A stretch of DNA of 64,000 bases. Source: Linyphia triangularis (taxonomy: Eukaryota; Arthropoda; Arachnida; Araneae; Linyphiidae). Made by a program: the position numbers and the translations under genes. The notes below the pieces were generated by a model. That model made no database searches, had not been told where the DNA came from, and saw only the letters and a program-made list of their open reading frames with translations. Shown here piece after piece: positions 32,601 through 42,365 of the stretch (position 1 is the first letter of the stretch; each line of letters begins with the position of its first letter). The DNA lies in NCBI GenBank assembly GCA_963978545.1, contig OZ021728.1, positions 1,736,001 through 1,800,000 of the forward strand, read 5' to 3'.

Positions 32601-35600
32601 ATTTCTCGATTTGAAGCAAAAATATAAAATGCTATAGTAATTTTATGTTGTTGCATAATGGGAAACTAGAAACTATATAATCATTTCTAGTACTATGATA
32701 ACGCATTTATATTGGCCAAAAGAAAACAGTTGTCTACCACAAGGTAGACACTTAAACAGACAATCTAGCCGGAAAGTACAAATTCAATTTCTCAATTTAA
32801 AGAAAAAAACAAAATGCTATAGTAGTTTGATGCTGTTGCATGTTGGGAAACTAGAAACTACAGAATCATTTCTAGTACTATGATAATGCATTTATGTTGG
32901 CTAAGAAACAATAGTTGTCCATACAAAACAGACAATTAAACTTCATAGCCGGATAGAATGAAATTGTCTTGTTTACACTTGAAGTAAAAAAAGTTATAGT
33001 AATTTTAAATAATATAACCTATAAAAACAATGTTTTTAATATAAATCCTTTACATGTATTGGCAATTTTTAAATTCATTGACAATTCAATTTTTAAATTC
33101 ATCTACCACTCAGTGCTGACCACAGCGCCTGCACAACCAATTTGTTTCCAAACGTACAATAGGATTGAACCCCAGGTTATAAGATTCATTTCTGTTAAAT
33201 AGTATTTCTATAATGTGTTTTTTACCATTTTAACAGTTTTTAACTGAGCGGATTGAACCGAAAATTGTATTGTAGTCATTTAAAAAAAAATTAATGTGTG
33301 TTTAATTCGGCACCATTTAATTTGCCACCGAGTTGCACGTGAAAACGATTGGTTCCACAAAAAAAAAAAAAAATTTCGCCAAGGGGCACCTCGAAATATA
33401 TTTTTACCATAACTTGCATCTTACTTTTGAAAAACAAGCATTTTAAACAATTTGTTTCTTTGAAACCTACTGGGTTTTTTATATTATGTTGGGAAACAAA
33501 AAAATAACCACTTCTAAAATGACATATCCAGCTACGAGAGCAATTGTCCACCATAACAAAACAAACTTAAGTTTTAATATAAAATCTTTTAATAAAAAAG
33601 CATCTCGGGTATAAAATGACTTTTTAAAGGCTTCCCACTCAAATCACAGAATGATAATCAAAGACATCTAAAGACCTAAATAACGTTTCTAAGGAACTTT
33701 GGAATTTATTTTTTTTGAGGCATCATGTCTATAATATATATATAAATTTTTAAAAAAGTATATTCTACCAAAAAAGTTACAAGTTTGCGCATGTGTAATA
33801 CAAATATGTCCCGACACAGTGCAGATAGGTAGCGTTCACACGGGGATAGCAAGTCCGAGTTGCATTTTTATAAATTTTACAATTAGGCACACCACATCCG
33901 CAAAAATTAAAGACTTTTAAAAGGACATCTAAACATTTTTAAGCATCTCCAAGCGTTTTCAAGGCCTTGAAAACAAATTCAAAAATATTAAGCACTTTTA
34001 ATGACCGTGGGAACCCCACTAAAAACATAGAATGAAAATCAATGATTTTTAAGGAACTAAATAGTTTTTTTTAGGGCTCTCGAAAATTTGGTTTCGTTCA
34101 TCGGGATTTTAATGTGTAACTTTACATCTGCTTTGCCTAGAGCCTTACTAGCAGACATTGATGGTCTTTGCTTGTTTGTCCCACAGAGTACAACTAAAAC
34201 TTTTCGATTTCTACTCCATCAACCAACAAATACGAACCATACGATGCACAAGTAGATGTATGCTTAATACAAATGTACCAAAAAATTTTGATGCTCAGTA
34301 GATAAGTGATAAAAATTAAGGACCTCCACCAGGGTTCCCACTCAAATCACAGAATGAAAATCAATGACTTTTAAGGACCTAATCAATGTTTTCAAGGACT
34401 TTTGAAAATTTATTTTCAGGCATCATATCAATAAATAAATTTTTGATACAGTATATTCTGCCAAAAAAGTTGCAAATTGGTGGATGCTTTATACAAATAT
34501 GTCGGAAAATTCCAATGCGGTGTGGATAAGTAGCGGTCACGCGGGGTCAGCAAGTCCGAGTTGTATTTTTATAAATTTTGCAGTTAGCCACATAACATCT
34601 GCAAAAATTAAGGACTTTTAAGGACCTCTAAGTATTTTCAAGGACTTTTTAAGCACATCAAAGCATTTTCAAGCACTTTCAGGGCCTTGAAAACAAGTTC
34701 AAAAATATTAAGCACTTTTAATGACTTTCAATGACCGTGGGAACCCTGTCCACGCATTTTTAAGTACTTTTAAGTTTACAAATATTAAGTATTTTAATGA
34801 ATGTAGGAATCCCTAAAAAGTTTCTTGATTATTTTAGAACGAACATCAAGAGTGAAACAATACTCAATGACATGCAATTAACAAAGGGAGAAAAGACAGC
34901 ATGGCAAGAGACCTACCAGTATTCTTGCAGCCATCTTCTTGGCCGTGGATGTCTCTGCCCACTTTTCGGTGATCTTCTCCTCCTCCCATGCCTTGCGAAC
35001 TACCTTGGTGGAGGTGGAGTGTGGGAACTTGAGGCGGAACTTGGTGAGGCGGAGGCGCTTGAACTTGATGGCTTGACGTTCCACACCCGTGCAGGGACCG
35101 TCCACCAAAGCCTGAAACATCAAAAGTCAATCATGGTTCACGCAGCTTTTAAAAACTAAATATATTTAATGTACTATTCCATTTTAATTTAGGTTATTGC
35201 AGAGTGGTCGTGGAACCGTAGTGAATAGTCAATTTGAAACAAGATAAAACATTTATTAAGATAAACCAGAGAAAGAGAGAGCGTGAAAAGTTACGTCTTA
35301 ACTAGATGAGGATAGGAAAAAGAATGTAATGCGTATTATTGTCGAACAGAGAGCAGCGTCGCGTTACAATCGTGGTAATCGTTGAGTTAGCAAGGGTATT
35401 TTATTAAAATTATAGTGAGAAGGCAAGCATATTGGCGCCAAAACGGAATACTAATTATGGGATATGAATAACAAGAATGCTGACTCTGCAAAGATCTCTA
35501 ACATTAATTTGACATGGGCACTTATCATAAATAAGTTGTTGAATGAATTGGTTAAAGAGGATTTTGTGCTTTGGAAAGAGGAATGAATTTAACTGTTGGT

Positions 35601-38600
35601 TCTAAAAAAGGATTTCTATTACATATATATAAGTTCTTAAGGACTATGAAATAGTATTATAAATTTTTAAGGATGTGTTATTAATTTGTGTTGCAGAAAA
35701 CTCATTATTTTCTTGCATATACTTTCAAAACATTACAAAAAACAAATTCAACAAATAAACAATTTAAATAAAATTTTATATAAAAATTAACTTTGATTTG
35801 ATGGTCAAATTTAAAGGCCCTTACATAAAGACCTAGTAAAAATAAACAATACTTTAATGACTAACAATGGAAGAAAGTAGAATTTGTACTTTGCAGAGGG
35901 CAGCAAGTATTCTAAAAAACAATTTGAGGAATATTAAAAACTTGTAACACACATTCTTTTCAAAGCATGTTTCAAAACTGGCCCAAAAAATTAACAAGTC
36001 CAACAACTTTGTGAAAAAGCAAATTATAAATTTTAACCATTAGCAATTTAAATCCAGTCGTAAGTTTTTAAGCAACCTTTAATTTAGTCCAAATTGCCTA
36101 GTTAGAAAGTTTCGCCAATTGTAAAATTAAGTTTTTGCTATCAAAACTAGAAACTGCAAATCATCAATTTGCTGACTTTTTTGCCAAATGCAACCAAAAT
36201 TATAAGCTGCCAAATATTGAATAGTACTCGATTTTCCCTTCAGACTAAAACAGACATAAGAAACAGAATGACAATTTCCTACAGTAGCATTTATTATGAG
36301 GGAAAAGCGCAAATAATCCGTTTCGGTCCAGTAGTCGACAGTAGCAAAAGGCCGAAAGCACCATTCCTCCCTATCGACTAACTAGTATATGGTTTCAGTT
36401 TATCTAACCAGGGATGAGAGTGATCAGAGAGCAAAAAGGAGGAAATCCAAAAATTCGTTAAAAAAGCTTGCAGAAGGAATACACAAAAATTCAACAAAAA
36501 AAGTATGAAGGAAGGATGATTCAATAATTTTAAAGATACAATGAAATTTCTCATACTATAAAATAATTGCATTTCAAATATTAGGAGTTAGTGAAGTAAT
36601 CTGTGAGGAAAGGGGAGCTAAGTGGGAAAATCTTGTTTAGACACGGGGAAAAGTATACTTTTTGTGGTTCCGATCAGAAAAACGTGGATTCTCAAAACAG
36701 GGACAAAGAGGAGGAAAATGTTACATAAAAAACCAAAAAGGAGGAAAACTGTCTAAAAATCTGTGTTAGATCAGGGAAAACTGTCCCTGATCTAACACAG
36801 CTTCCCATGCAAACAGAAAACGTTTTCTCAGAATTCGATTCCTCCCAAAACTTTGCAAGGAAGTTCGTTTACCATTGAAGACAGAGCCCATAATTTATTT
36901 ATATTAAACTCAAATCATTTAAAATGGGTGAATCGCCATGGTTAATCAGAACACCACGAAGTCAGAAATTAAATTAGTAAATAAAAACTCTCCCTACTCT
37001 AGTTTGGTCAACGACATCGACGATGGCACAAAGTTTCCCTGCGTCCTTGCCAAATGAGATGAAGGCGACTCTGCCGATTTGGACGTAGTGACGGAACGAC
37101 TGAAAAAGATACATTCGTTAGAGAACACAACAAAAACAGCATTTCCAACCACAGTTATAAGTTATAGTAGACTGCAGGTTTAAGTACCCAATCAAACGCA
37201 TACACTTGACGGAGAAAAAAATTCAAGGACTTTTTAAGGATGGCGTTATCAACACAAATACATTGCAAAAAATCCAACTTTTTATTTATTGGCAAACGGT
37301 ACATGTTCAAATCGAGTATAAAGGGGGAAAAAATGTTTTTTAGATTTAAACTAAAAGAAAATTTTAAGGTTACAATAGATAAAAAACCTTCCAATATATC
37401 TGAAGCAGTACTGTCTCATAAAAACAGAAGTACCTAGTACTCACTTAGTAACTAAGCCAGTATCGTATGTGAACATCCATTTAACTGTCTCAAATAATAA
37501 TACAAAAATCTTATTGATTAAACTGTCTTCTAATCTACTCTGAAGGCTTGATTACAAATACTGTATGATATGCAATTTTTTTCTCCACAACAAAATTTAG
37601 AATTTAAATGCAATCACGCTATCGGCTAGCATGCAATTACATAATTTACCAATGTTTTAATTTAATTCATAAGAGCCGTGATTTTTTTTTTAAAAATAAT
37701 TTTTAATGTTCATAGTATTTCCGTATCTAACACTTTCTTTTCAATTACATGCACCTCCATCAAGCTGACAACTTTGATTGTTGTGAAATGAATAACGGGG
37801 TATTTTTTATCGTTAGAAATAGTTCAAATAATCCCCATCAAACTTCTTAAAGAAACTAAATCCATTTTTTACACTTTGCATAGTTTTTAAAGCTTTTTCT
37901 CCCATCATGACATTTTTGACACACAAAGTACATGGTGCAAAAAGCGAATCTAACACATACGCTTCAATATTATATCCTGGTTTTTCAAATCAACTTGAAT
38001 TGATATTTTTAGAAAATAAAATGAAATTCAAGGACTTTAAAATACTTTCACAGAATTCAAGGTTTACAAGCATTTAAACATGAAAGATTTTTTTTTCCAA
38101 GCTCTTTTCAAGGTTTTTTTAAAATGTATGAACAATGAAACATAATTCTGAATTTTTTATAAAATGCAGATCAAGAATATACTGGTATGCAGGGGCAAAA
38201 ATGGGAACAGATGTAGCATAGGACAATCAGCAATTTTTTTCATTTGGCAATTAGAAAATTCGCCAAAATTAAAAACACAGCAACAAAAACAAATTAAAAT
38301 ATAACTTAAAATAAATTCAATTGCACGAGCCAACATTTATTTTTGAAAAAAAAATCCAAGTAAAATAGCGGCAAAAAATGTTCTTTACTACATTTGTACC
38401 AAAAAATGGCCAAAACTATTCAAAAATCCAATTAGAATTTGAACTAAATCTGAATGCCCAATATAGCATAACTTGCCAAGTAATGAGCTTTAATTTTTAA
38501 CGAGGAAGGGTGCAAACGATTACATATCATTGCAACGTTATCATTTTAATAATATTTATTGCCAACTTGGCTTACTTTTAAAAAATGCGAGTAAGAAGTG

Positions 38601-39251
38601 GAATCATCTGCATCCTTCTCATTGAAACGCGAAGGGTTACCAATTAAAAAATGCTTATTAATATTCAATTGGGTACCTTGCAGTCTAATAACTAAGAGGT
38701 CGTTCAAATATTACGTAAGCATGTTTTTGGTGATTTTTGACCCCCCCTCCCCCCTTGTCAGCAAAAATAAGCAAATCGCATACCCCCTCTATAATTACGT
38801 AAGCATTCTTAAACGCCATGTCCCACACTACAAATGTTCCAGAAATTCTCCGGGCAAAATGTGTGCTACTTTCTGTGACTAGAATAACAAGATATGGTAT
38901 TCAACATTTACTTTGCTTTATTATTGACAGTGAAGCAAAATCGCCGAGTTCTGCTCGAACTTCAGACAAATATATATTAAAATTCTCACAAAACAAATCG
39001 ACAAAGATTGCCACAAATTATAACAAACGTAGAGTACATAGAGTAAAACAAGTGATAAAACAGACCATTAGAATGATATTTTCTTTATTCCAGTATTAAC
39101 AGGCTGATAGGCCTAGCCACGTGTATTTCGGCGAATGGAATTAAAATAAGTTTCCTTTCATCAAAAATGAATGATTATACAAATAAAATGCACGCAGATA
39201 TGGTAACTGTATAACATATGTTTGATTTAAAACAAAGTAATAACTTACCAT
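26689..39251 (-). CDS. RpL14: 60S ribosomal protein L14 (eL14), five coding exons, 159 aa
   Basis: Coding exons: 39251-39249 (ATG only), 37099-36998, 35111-34917, 30094-30041, 26814-26689. All introns are phase 0 with GT (GTAAGT, GTAGGG, GTAGGT, GTGAAT) and AG. Exon lengths 3, 102, 195, 54 and 126 sum to 159 codons plus TAA. Recognisable eL14 blocks are [51 protein letters not shown] and [10 protein letters not shown]. The C-terminus is Lys/Arg-rich and ends [13 protein letters not shown], without the long Ala/Lys tail of vertebrates. The product is a structural protein of the large ribosomal subunit. A first coding exon holding only ATG is also what I recall for vertebrate L14. The introns (about 2.1, 1.9, 4.8 and 3.2 kb) carry many transposons, unusual for a highly expressed gene. 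No snoRNA was recognised in them. Confidence 0.96.
26972..27119. mobile_element. piggyBac-like MITE, family A (RPL14 intron 4)
   Basis: TTAA at 26968-26971 and 27120-27123. Ends CTCTTTTGAGTACTGAATT and AAATGTACCCAAAGGG. Contains a (GGAT)n run and GACGAGTCAGACTCGTC. Confidence 0.75.
28652..29846. mobile_element. Middle hAT-like element of a triple nest
   Basis: Ends TAGGGATGCTC and GTGCCTCCCTA. Flanks TTTAAGAT (28644-28651) and TTTAAGAA (29847-29854) match at 7 of 8 positions. Near both ends are CGAATATTTG-type blocks in opposite orientation. Confidence 0.78.
28763..29462. mobile_element. Inner hAT-like element of a triple nest, 6-bp TSD, 700 bp
   Basis: Ends CAGGGTTTCTGCC and AGCGGAAACCCTG. 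Perfect 6-bp duplications TCTTTA at 28757-28762 and 29463-29468. Same family as the outermost element. Confidence 0.87.
30668..31199. mobile_element. pogo-like element interrupted by a 5-bp-TSD MITE
   Basis: Left end follows TA and reads CAGTCAAACCCTGTCAACGC; right end CGCTAACGGGGTAGGACTG. Both ends have the CGCGTTAAC-type inverted pattern. The right TA is mutated (TT). Confidence 0.68.
30803..31166. mobile_element. 5-bp-TSD hAT-like MITE, copy 2 (364 bp)
   Basis: Ends CAGGGTTCCCACTCAAATC and ATGGGAACCCTG. Perfect 5-bp duplications GTTAA at 30798-30802 and 31167-31171. Confidence 0.9.
31226..31711. mobile_element. pogo-like element, second copy
   Basis: Ends CAGTCAAAACCAGTTAACAC and TTTAACAGAGTTTGACTG. 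TA follows the right end. A 70-residue minus-strand frame at 31348-31560 ([20 protein letters not shown]) may be an old transposase piece, but no motif confirms it. Confidence 0.6.
32280..32965. repeat. Four tandem units of about 184 bp (RPL14 intron 3)
   Basis: Units begin TGTTGCATGTTGGGAAACTA near 32281, 32465, 32649 and 32834. Each contains TTTCTAGTACTATGATAA, ACAAGGTAGACA and TTCTCGATTTGAAG-type blocks. Unit 4 decays after about 120 bp. A further diverged unit may start near 33486. Confidence 0.85.
33627..34016. mobile_element. 5-bp-TSD hAT-like MITE, copy 3 (decayed ends)
   Basis: Starts GGCTTCCCACTCAAATCACA and ends GACCGTGGGAACCCC. No clear target duplication. A partial second unit (ACATAGAATGAAAATCAATG) follows directly at 34018-34110. 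Confidence 0.7.
34330..34748. mobile_element. 5-bp-TSD hAT-like MITE, copy 4 (419 bp)
   Basis: Ends CAGGGTTCCCACTCAAATC and CGTGGGAACCCTG. Perfect 5-bp duplications TCCAC at 34325-34329 and 34749-34753. Confidence 0.9.
35160..36990. other. RPL14 intron 2, nothing recognised
   Basis: AT-rich. No repeat with readable ends, no snoRNA boxes in a convincing arrangement, and only short open frames. Confidence 0.45.
37105..38695. other. RPL14 intron 1, distal part
   Basis: 37190-37330 shares AATTCAAGGACTTTTTAAGG and ATGTTCAAATCGAGTA with 24760-24880, a possible hAT-like repeat. Nothing else was recognised. Confidence 0.4.
38696..38818. mobile_element. Short TACGTAA-type MITE
   Basis: Left GAGGTCGTTCAAATATTACG and right TTACGTAAGCATTCTTAAAC are imperfect inverted repeats around a GACCCCCCCTCCCCCC run. 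A fragment is at 5408-5500. Repeats with this pattern occur in many arthropod genomes; superfamily is unclear. Confidence 0.6.
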
Positions 39252-39254
39252 TTC

Positions 39255-39360
39255 TGTGTTTAATTTATAACTACTTTAACATAGAACGTCTTCCGACGCG
39301 ATCGCGAAACACGAATGAGAATGTGAGTTCAGTTCAGTTCAGACTTTAGTCAGTTGTTTT
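39255..39360 (-). promoter_or_regulatory. Probable RPL14 5' UTR and promoter region
   Basis: This stretch upstream of the ATG-only exon contains a local CG-rich island (CTTCCGACGCGATCGCG on the plus strand) in otherwise AT-rich DNA. No TATA box or clear TOP start was identified, so the transcription start is not placed. Confidence 0.4.
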
Positions 39361-40040
39361 CGATTCGAATTTTAAAAAACCTTATATGGAGGTTACTGAC
39401 GTCATAATCATATACTCTTTTCAAAAAATAAAACACGCATAGTGATTAGCTAAAAGAATGTAAAAATTCAAAGCTTATTTTTTAAAGATGTGTTGTGATT
39501 AGTTCCAAACATGTCAAAAGTGTTTTCATGCAATGCTACTCATTACTTTTGTGAAATATAACTGAAATCACAACGAAAAACAAAGCCAAAAAAGAAATAA
39601 ATAATTTACAGAAAATATCTACTGTATCTGTAGCTTTTAGAATATTCTCAAAAATTACAACGATCCACAGTGATATTAAATAGGTATAAGTATGACGTCA
39701 GACGTTTCCGAAATATAAATGTATATTAGGGTGGTCGCAAGAAATCAATGTCAAAATTTCTTTGACCGCAACCCATAAAAAGTTGTAAATTTTTTAATAA
39801 TGAGATTTTTAAATCCCATTTTTAACAAATTCAAGTTGCGCAATGTCCCATGCGTCAGCCCTAGAGATTTGTCCACTTCTTGTTTTTCAGAGTAGTTAGG
39901 GCTAGTGCATTTAAAATGTTAATGGTATCCGTATAGAGAAAAAATATATACAAACGGATTGTTATAGAGAAGTGTTTCTTATATAGTTTTGCAAAGAATA
40001 TTTCTAGCTCCAATTTTTGTTTTGCAACTTATTAAATACA
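39361..40040. other. Intergenic DNA upstream of RPL14, nothing recognised
   Basis: AT-rich; no exon, RNA gene or repeat with readable ends. Confidence 0.4.
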
Positions 40041-40048
40041 CTAACAGA

Positions 40049-40435
40049 CAGGGGCGTACTGGCCATAGGATTGTCCGGTGCAATCACCGGGCCGGTCAGT
40101 GTCTGAAAAAAATGGGCCGGTCCGGTATGGAAGTTCGTTCTTTTTTCTTTTTTTTTCAATATAAGTAATCGTCTTCTTGAACTTTTTTTTCTTCTTTTTT
40201 CTAACCCATTGCATTTGAATCCCAATTGTTTCCATCGTTCGCTCCCTTTTTGGTTAGTCGGGGAGATAAGGTATTCTAGGAAAAGTATGGGGTAAAGTAT
40301 GTAGAAGCGGCCGATGACTGCTATTTAACGCCCGAGGTGAGGAAAGGACCAAGGAGATCTGAGACTACCCACATGGTCCAGTCGTTCCATAAATCTAAAA
40401 TCACCGGGCCGGTTTTATGTCCCAGTACGCCACTG
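40049..40435. mobile_element. hAT-like MITE, CAGGGGCGTACTGG ends
   Basis: Ends CAGGGGCGTACTGG and CCAGTACGCCACTG are inverted. Flanks CTAACAGA (40041-40048) and CGAACAGA (40436-40443) match at 7 of 8. Contains ATCACCGGGCCGGTCAGTGT and its inverse near the right end. Confidence 0.85.
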
Positions 40436-41215
40436 CGAACAGACCTGAAGATCTTGCTGAAAGCTTCTTCATATAGTTTCTTCGGGCACGAAGTGGAGAA
40501 ATCTGTTTTACTTAGTAAACACGTACTATTCTGGACAAACAATTAGTTAAAAACACGTTCAATTATGTAAAAAAAAAAATCCATATTGTGGAATTTGAAT
40601 TCTTAATCTACTGTACTGCCGGCGAAGCAGAAAAATCTGCCACGGGCCGCGTAGTGGCTGTTGCTGGCTTAATGCATCGTCATGGACCTATACTGGAACA
40701 CCTATACATTGAGACAAGCTTACTTGAACTCATTGAATACGTTACTAAGAAGTTTTACTGCGTCTTAATTGGCTGATTCGTTAAAACTCTTATAGCATCC
40801 TTCGTTAGAAAAGTAAAATATTAGTTAAAATTTAAACTTAAAAGTGCATATTTTCTTTTTGTTGTTCTTTTCCATAAAATAGTCCATGGATGTAGGGTTG
40901 AATGATACACTGGAAGGACATTATGAAGATCGAGAAAGGAAAGTTCACATAGAACTCACACAGCCTTTCGATATCACACATCAGGTCTGCTCTCGGTCAC
41001 GTCAGAATGAAAAGTGTCGGTCGGTAGAGGGGGAAAACGAATTACACCCTACGCGGATCTTGTATCAATCCGCATAAAAATATAGTTCGCTCGCCCGAAT
41101 TTAAGTTTAATACAAAACTATGTGCGCAGGTTATCAATATTACAATAAAAGTTGTGTTTTGTTCAGAACTGTATCTTTATGTGCCCCGAGGCAAGGAAGA
41201 GATCAGAATGGAGGA

Positions 41216-41371
41216 TGTGGCGAATATTGGCGAGAAACTTGGCGAGAAGGGGAGATTGTTCGCCATTTGCTACCCAGGTTTCTGATCACTCGCTATTTGG
41301 AATGCCTTGAATAAAGATCTTATAATTGATAACGTATCGGTGATTTTGAGTGGTGTCATGTTTCCTGTTTA
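41216..41371 (+). repeat. BEL/Pao 5' LTR (156 bp)
   Basis: Begins TGTGGCGAATATTGG, contains GAATAAAG (polyadenylation signal), ends TTTCCTGTTTA. It has a 12-bp extra copy of a TTGGCGAGAA-type unit relative to the 3' LTR. Confidence 0.95.
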
Positions 41372-41375
41372 AAAA

Positions 41376-41393
41376 TGGTGCATCGGCCGGGAA
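41376..41393 (+). other. BEL/Pao primer-binding site, tRNA-Gly type
   Basis: TGGTGCATCGGCCGGGAA starts 4 nt after the LTR. Its complement ends ...CCGATGCACCA, which matches the 3' end of tRNA-Gly(GCC) apart from about one base. BEL/Pao elements commonly use tRNA-Gly. Confidence 0.8.
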
Positions 41394-41711
41394 ATGTTGT
41401 GTTGTTGGGAATTATTGTGTTGTTGTGAGTGATACTAACCACTTTGGATTATTGGCGCATGTTTTCGCTGCATGTTGGGGTGAGTTTTTGTCCGGTTTAT
41501 TTCGTTGCTTTTGGTTGATTCGTGTGTCGGTGTTGCGAAAATTGAAGTTGTTCGTTTTTTGATTAAAGGAAAGTAATTAATAAGTTAGTGTGGATTCTAA
41601 TATTGGTTTTCTGTTTGTGGAGCTGAAATTTGTACTAGATTGCTGCATTTTGGATTAGTATGGTATTGTCATTTTAATATTTGTTTTGCTTGTAAAGTGT
41701 TTCGGTTTAAA

Positions 41712-42365
41712 ATGGATGCATCAAATCTGGCTTTATTAGAAAGAACAAAAAAGACTCGTTCTGTCATAAGGTCTATTGTGACAAGGCAAACTAATAAATT
41801 GGAATCCGGAATAAATAATTCTGCCGACAAAATAGTAGTACATGAAATATATGTACAGTTAATTTCTAAATTTGAGGAATTAAGTAAACTCGATAAGGAA
41901 GTCGAGGGTTTAATAGATATCGATAATCTGGAAGATGAAATATTAACTCGTGAAGAATATAGAGATAAATTTATAATTTGGAAAACCCGCGCTGAGCGTT
42001 ATATAGAATCGGTTTCGATTCCAAGTTCAGTTAGTATTCAAAATTCGCGGGAAACACAACAGCAAAACGTAACACTTCCTGTAAATAGCTCATTTCCTTC
42101 TGCTTTAATAAATCAACCACGCTTGCCAAAACTTACTTTAGAGTCTTTTTCAGGCAAAGATATAAGTAGTTTCCCTAGTTTTTGGGCTAGATTTAAATCA
42201 GCAGTGCATGAAAATTCAAGTTTGAGTGATGTGGACAAATTTTGCTATTTAAAATCGGTTGTCACATCTAATGCTGAATTGGCAATACGAGGTTTAACGC
42301 TGACTTCGGAAAATTATGCCGCAGCCATTAAAATTCTAGAAGATAGAATCAACTGGGAGTTGTGA
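41712..42365 (+). CDS. BEL/Pao gag, N-terminal part (truncated)
   Basis: Starts MDASNLALLERTKK. After a coiled-coil-like charged region it reaches LPKLTLESFSGKDISSFPSF, then VHENSSLSDVDKFCYLKS and LTSENYAAAIKILEDRI. This is the conserved BEL gag core (DUF1759-type). The frame stops soon after LEDRI, at 42363-42365. The zinc knuckles expected next are absent, and 8 nt later the sequence is already in the segment normally found after the protease. This indicates an internal deletion. ATG at 41712 was chosen because it begins the recognisable gag N-terminus; the upstream in-frame Met at 41640 lacks support. Confidence 0.9.
   Translation: MDASNLALLERTKKTRSVIRSIVTRQTNKLESGINNSADKIVVHEIYVQLISKFEELSKLDKEVEGLIDIDNLEDEILTREEYRDKFIIWKTRAERYIESVSIPSSVSIQNSRETQQQNVTLPVNSSFPSALINQPRLPKLTLESFSGKDISSFPSFWARFKSAVHENSSLSDVDKFCYLKSVVTSNAELAIRGLTLTSENYAAAIKILEDRINWEL

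Noticed and set aside
34797..35159. 120-codon plus-strand open frame
   Set aside because: Antisense of RPL14 exon 3, which is recognised with certainty.
26815..39248. Intronic snoRNAs in RPL14
   Set aside because: Ribosomal protein introns often host them. I checked TGATGA-like and CTGA boxes on the gene strand and found no pair at suitable spacing with a terminal stem.
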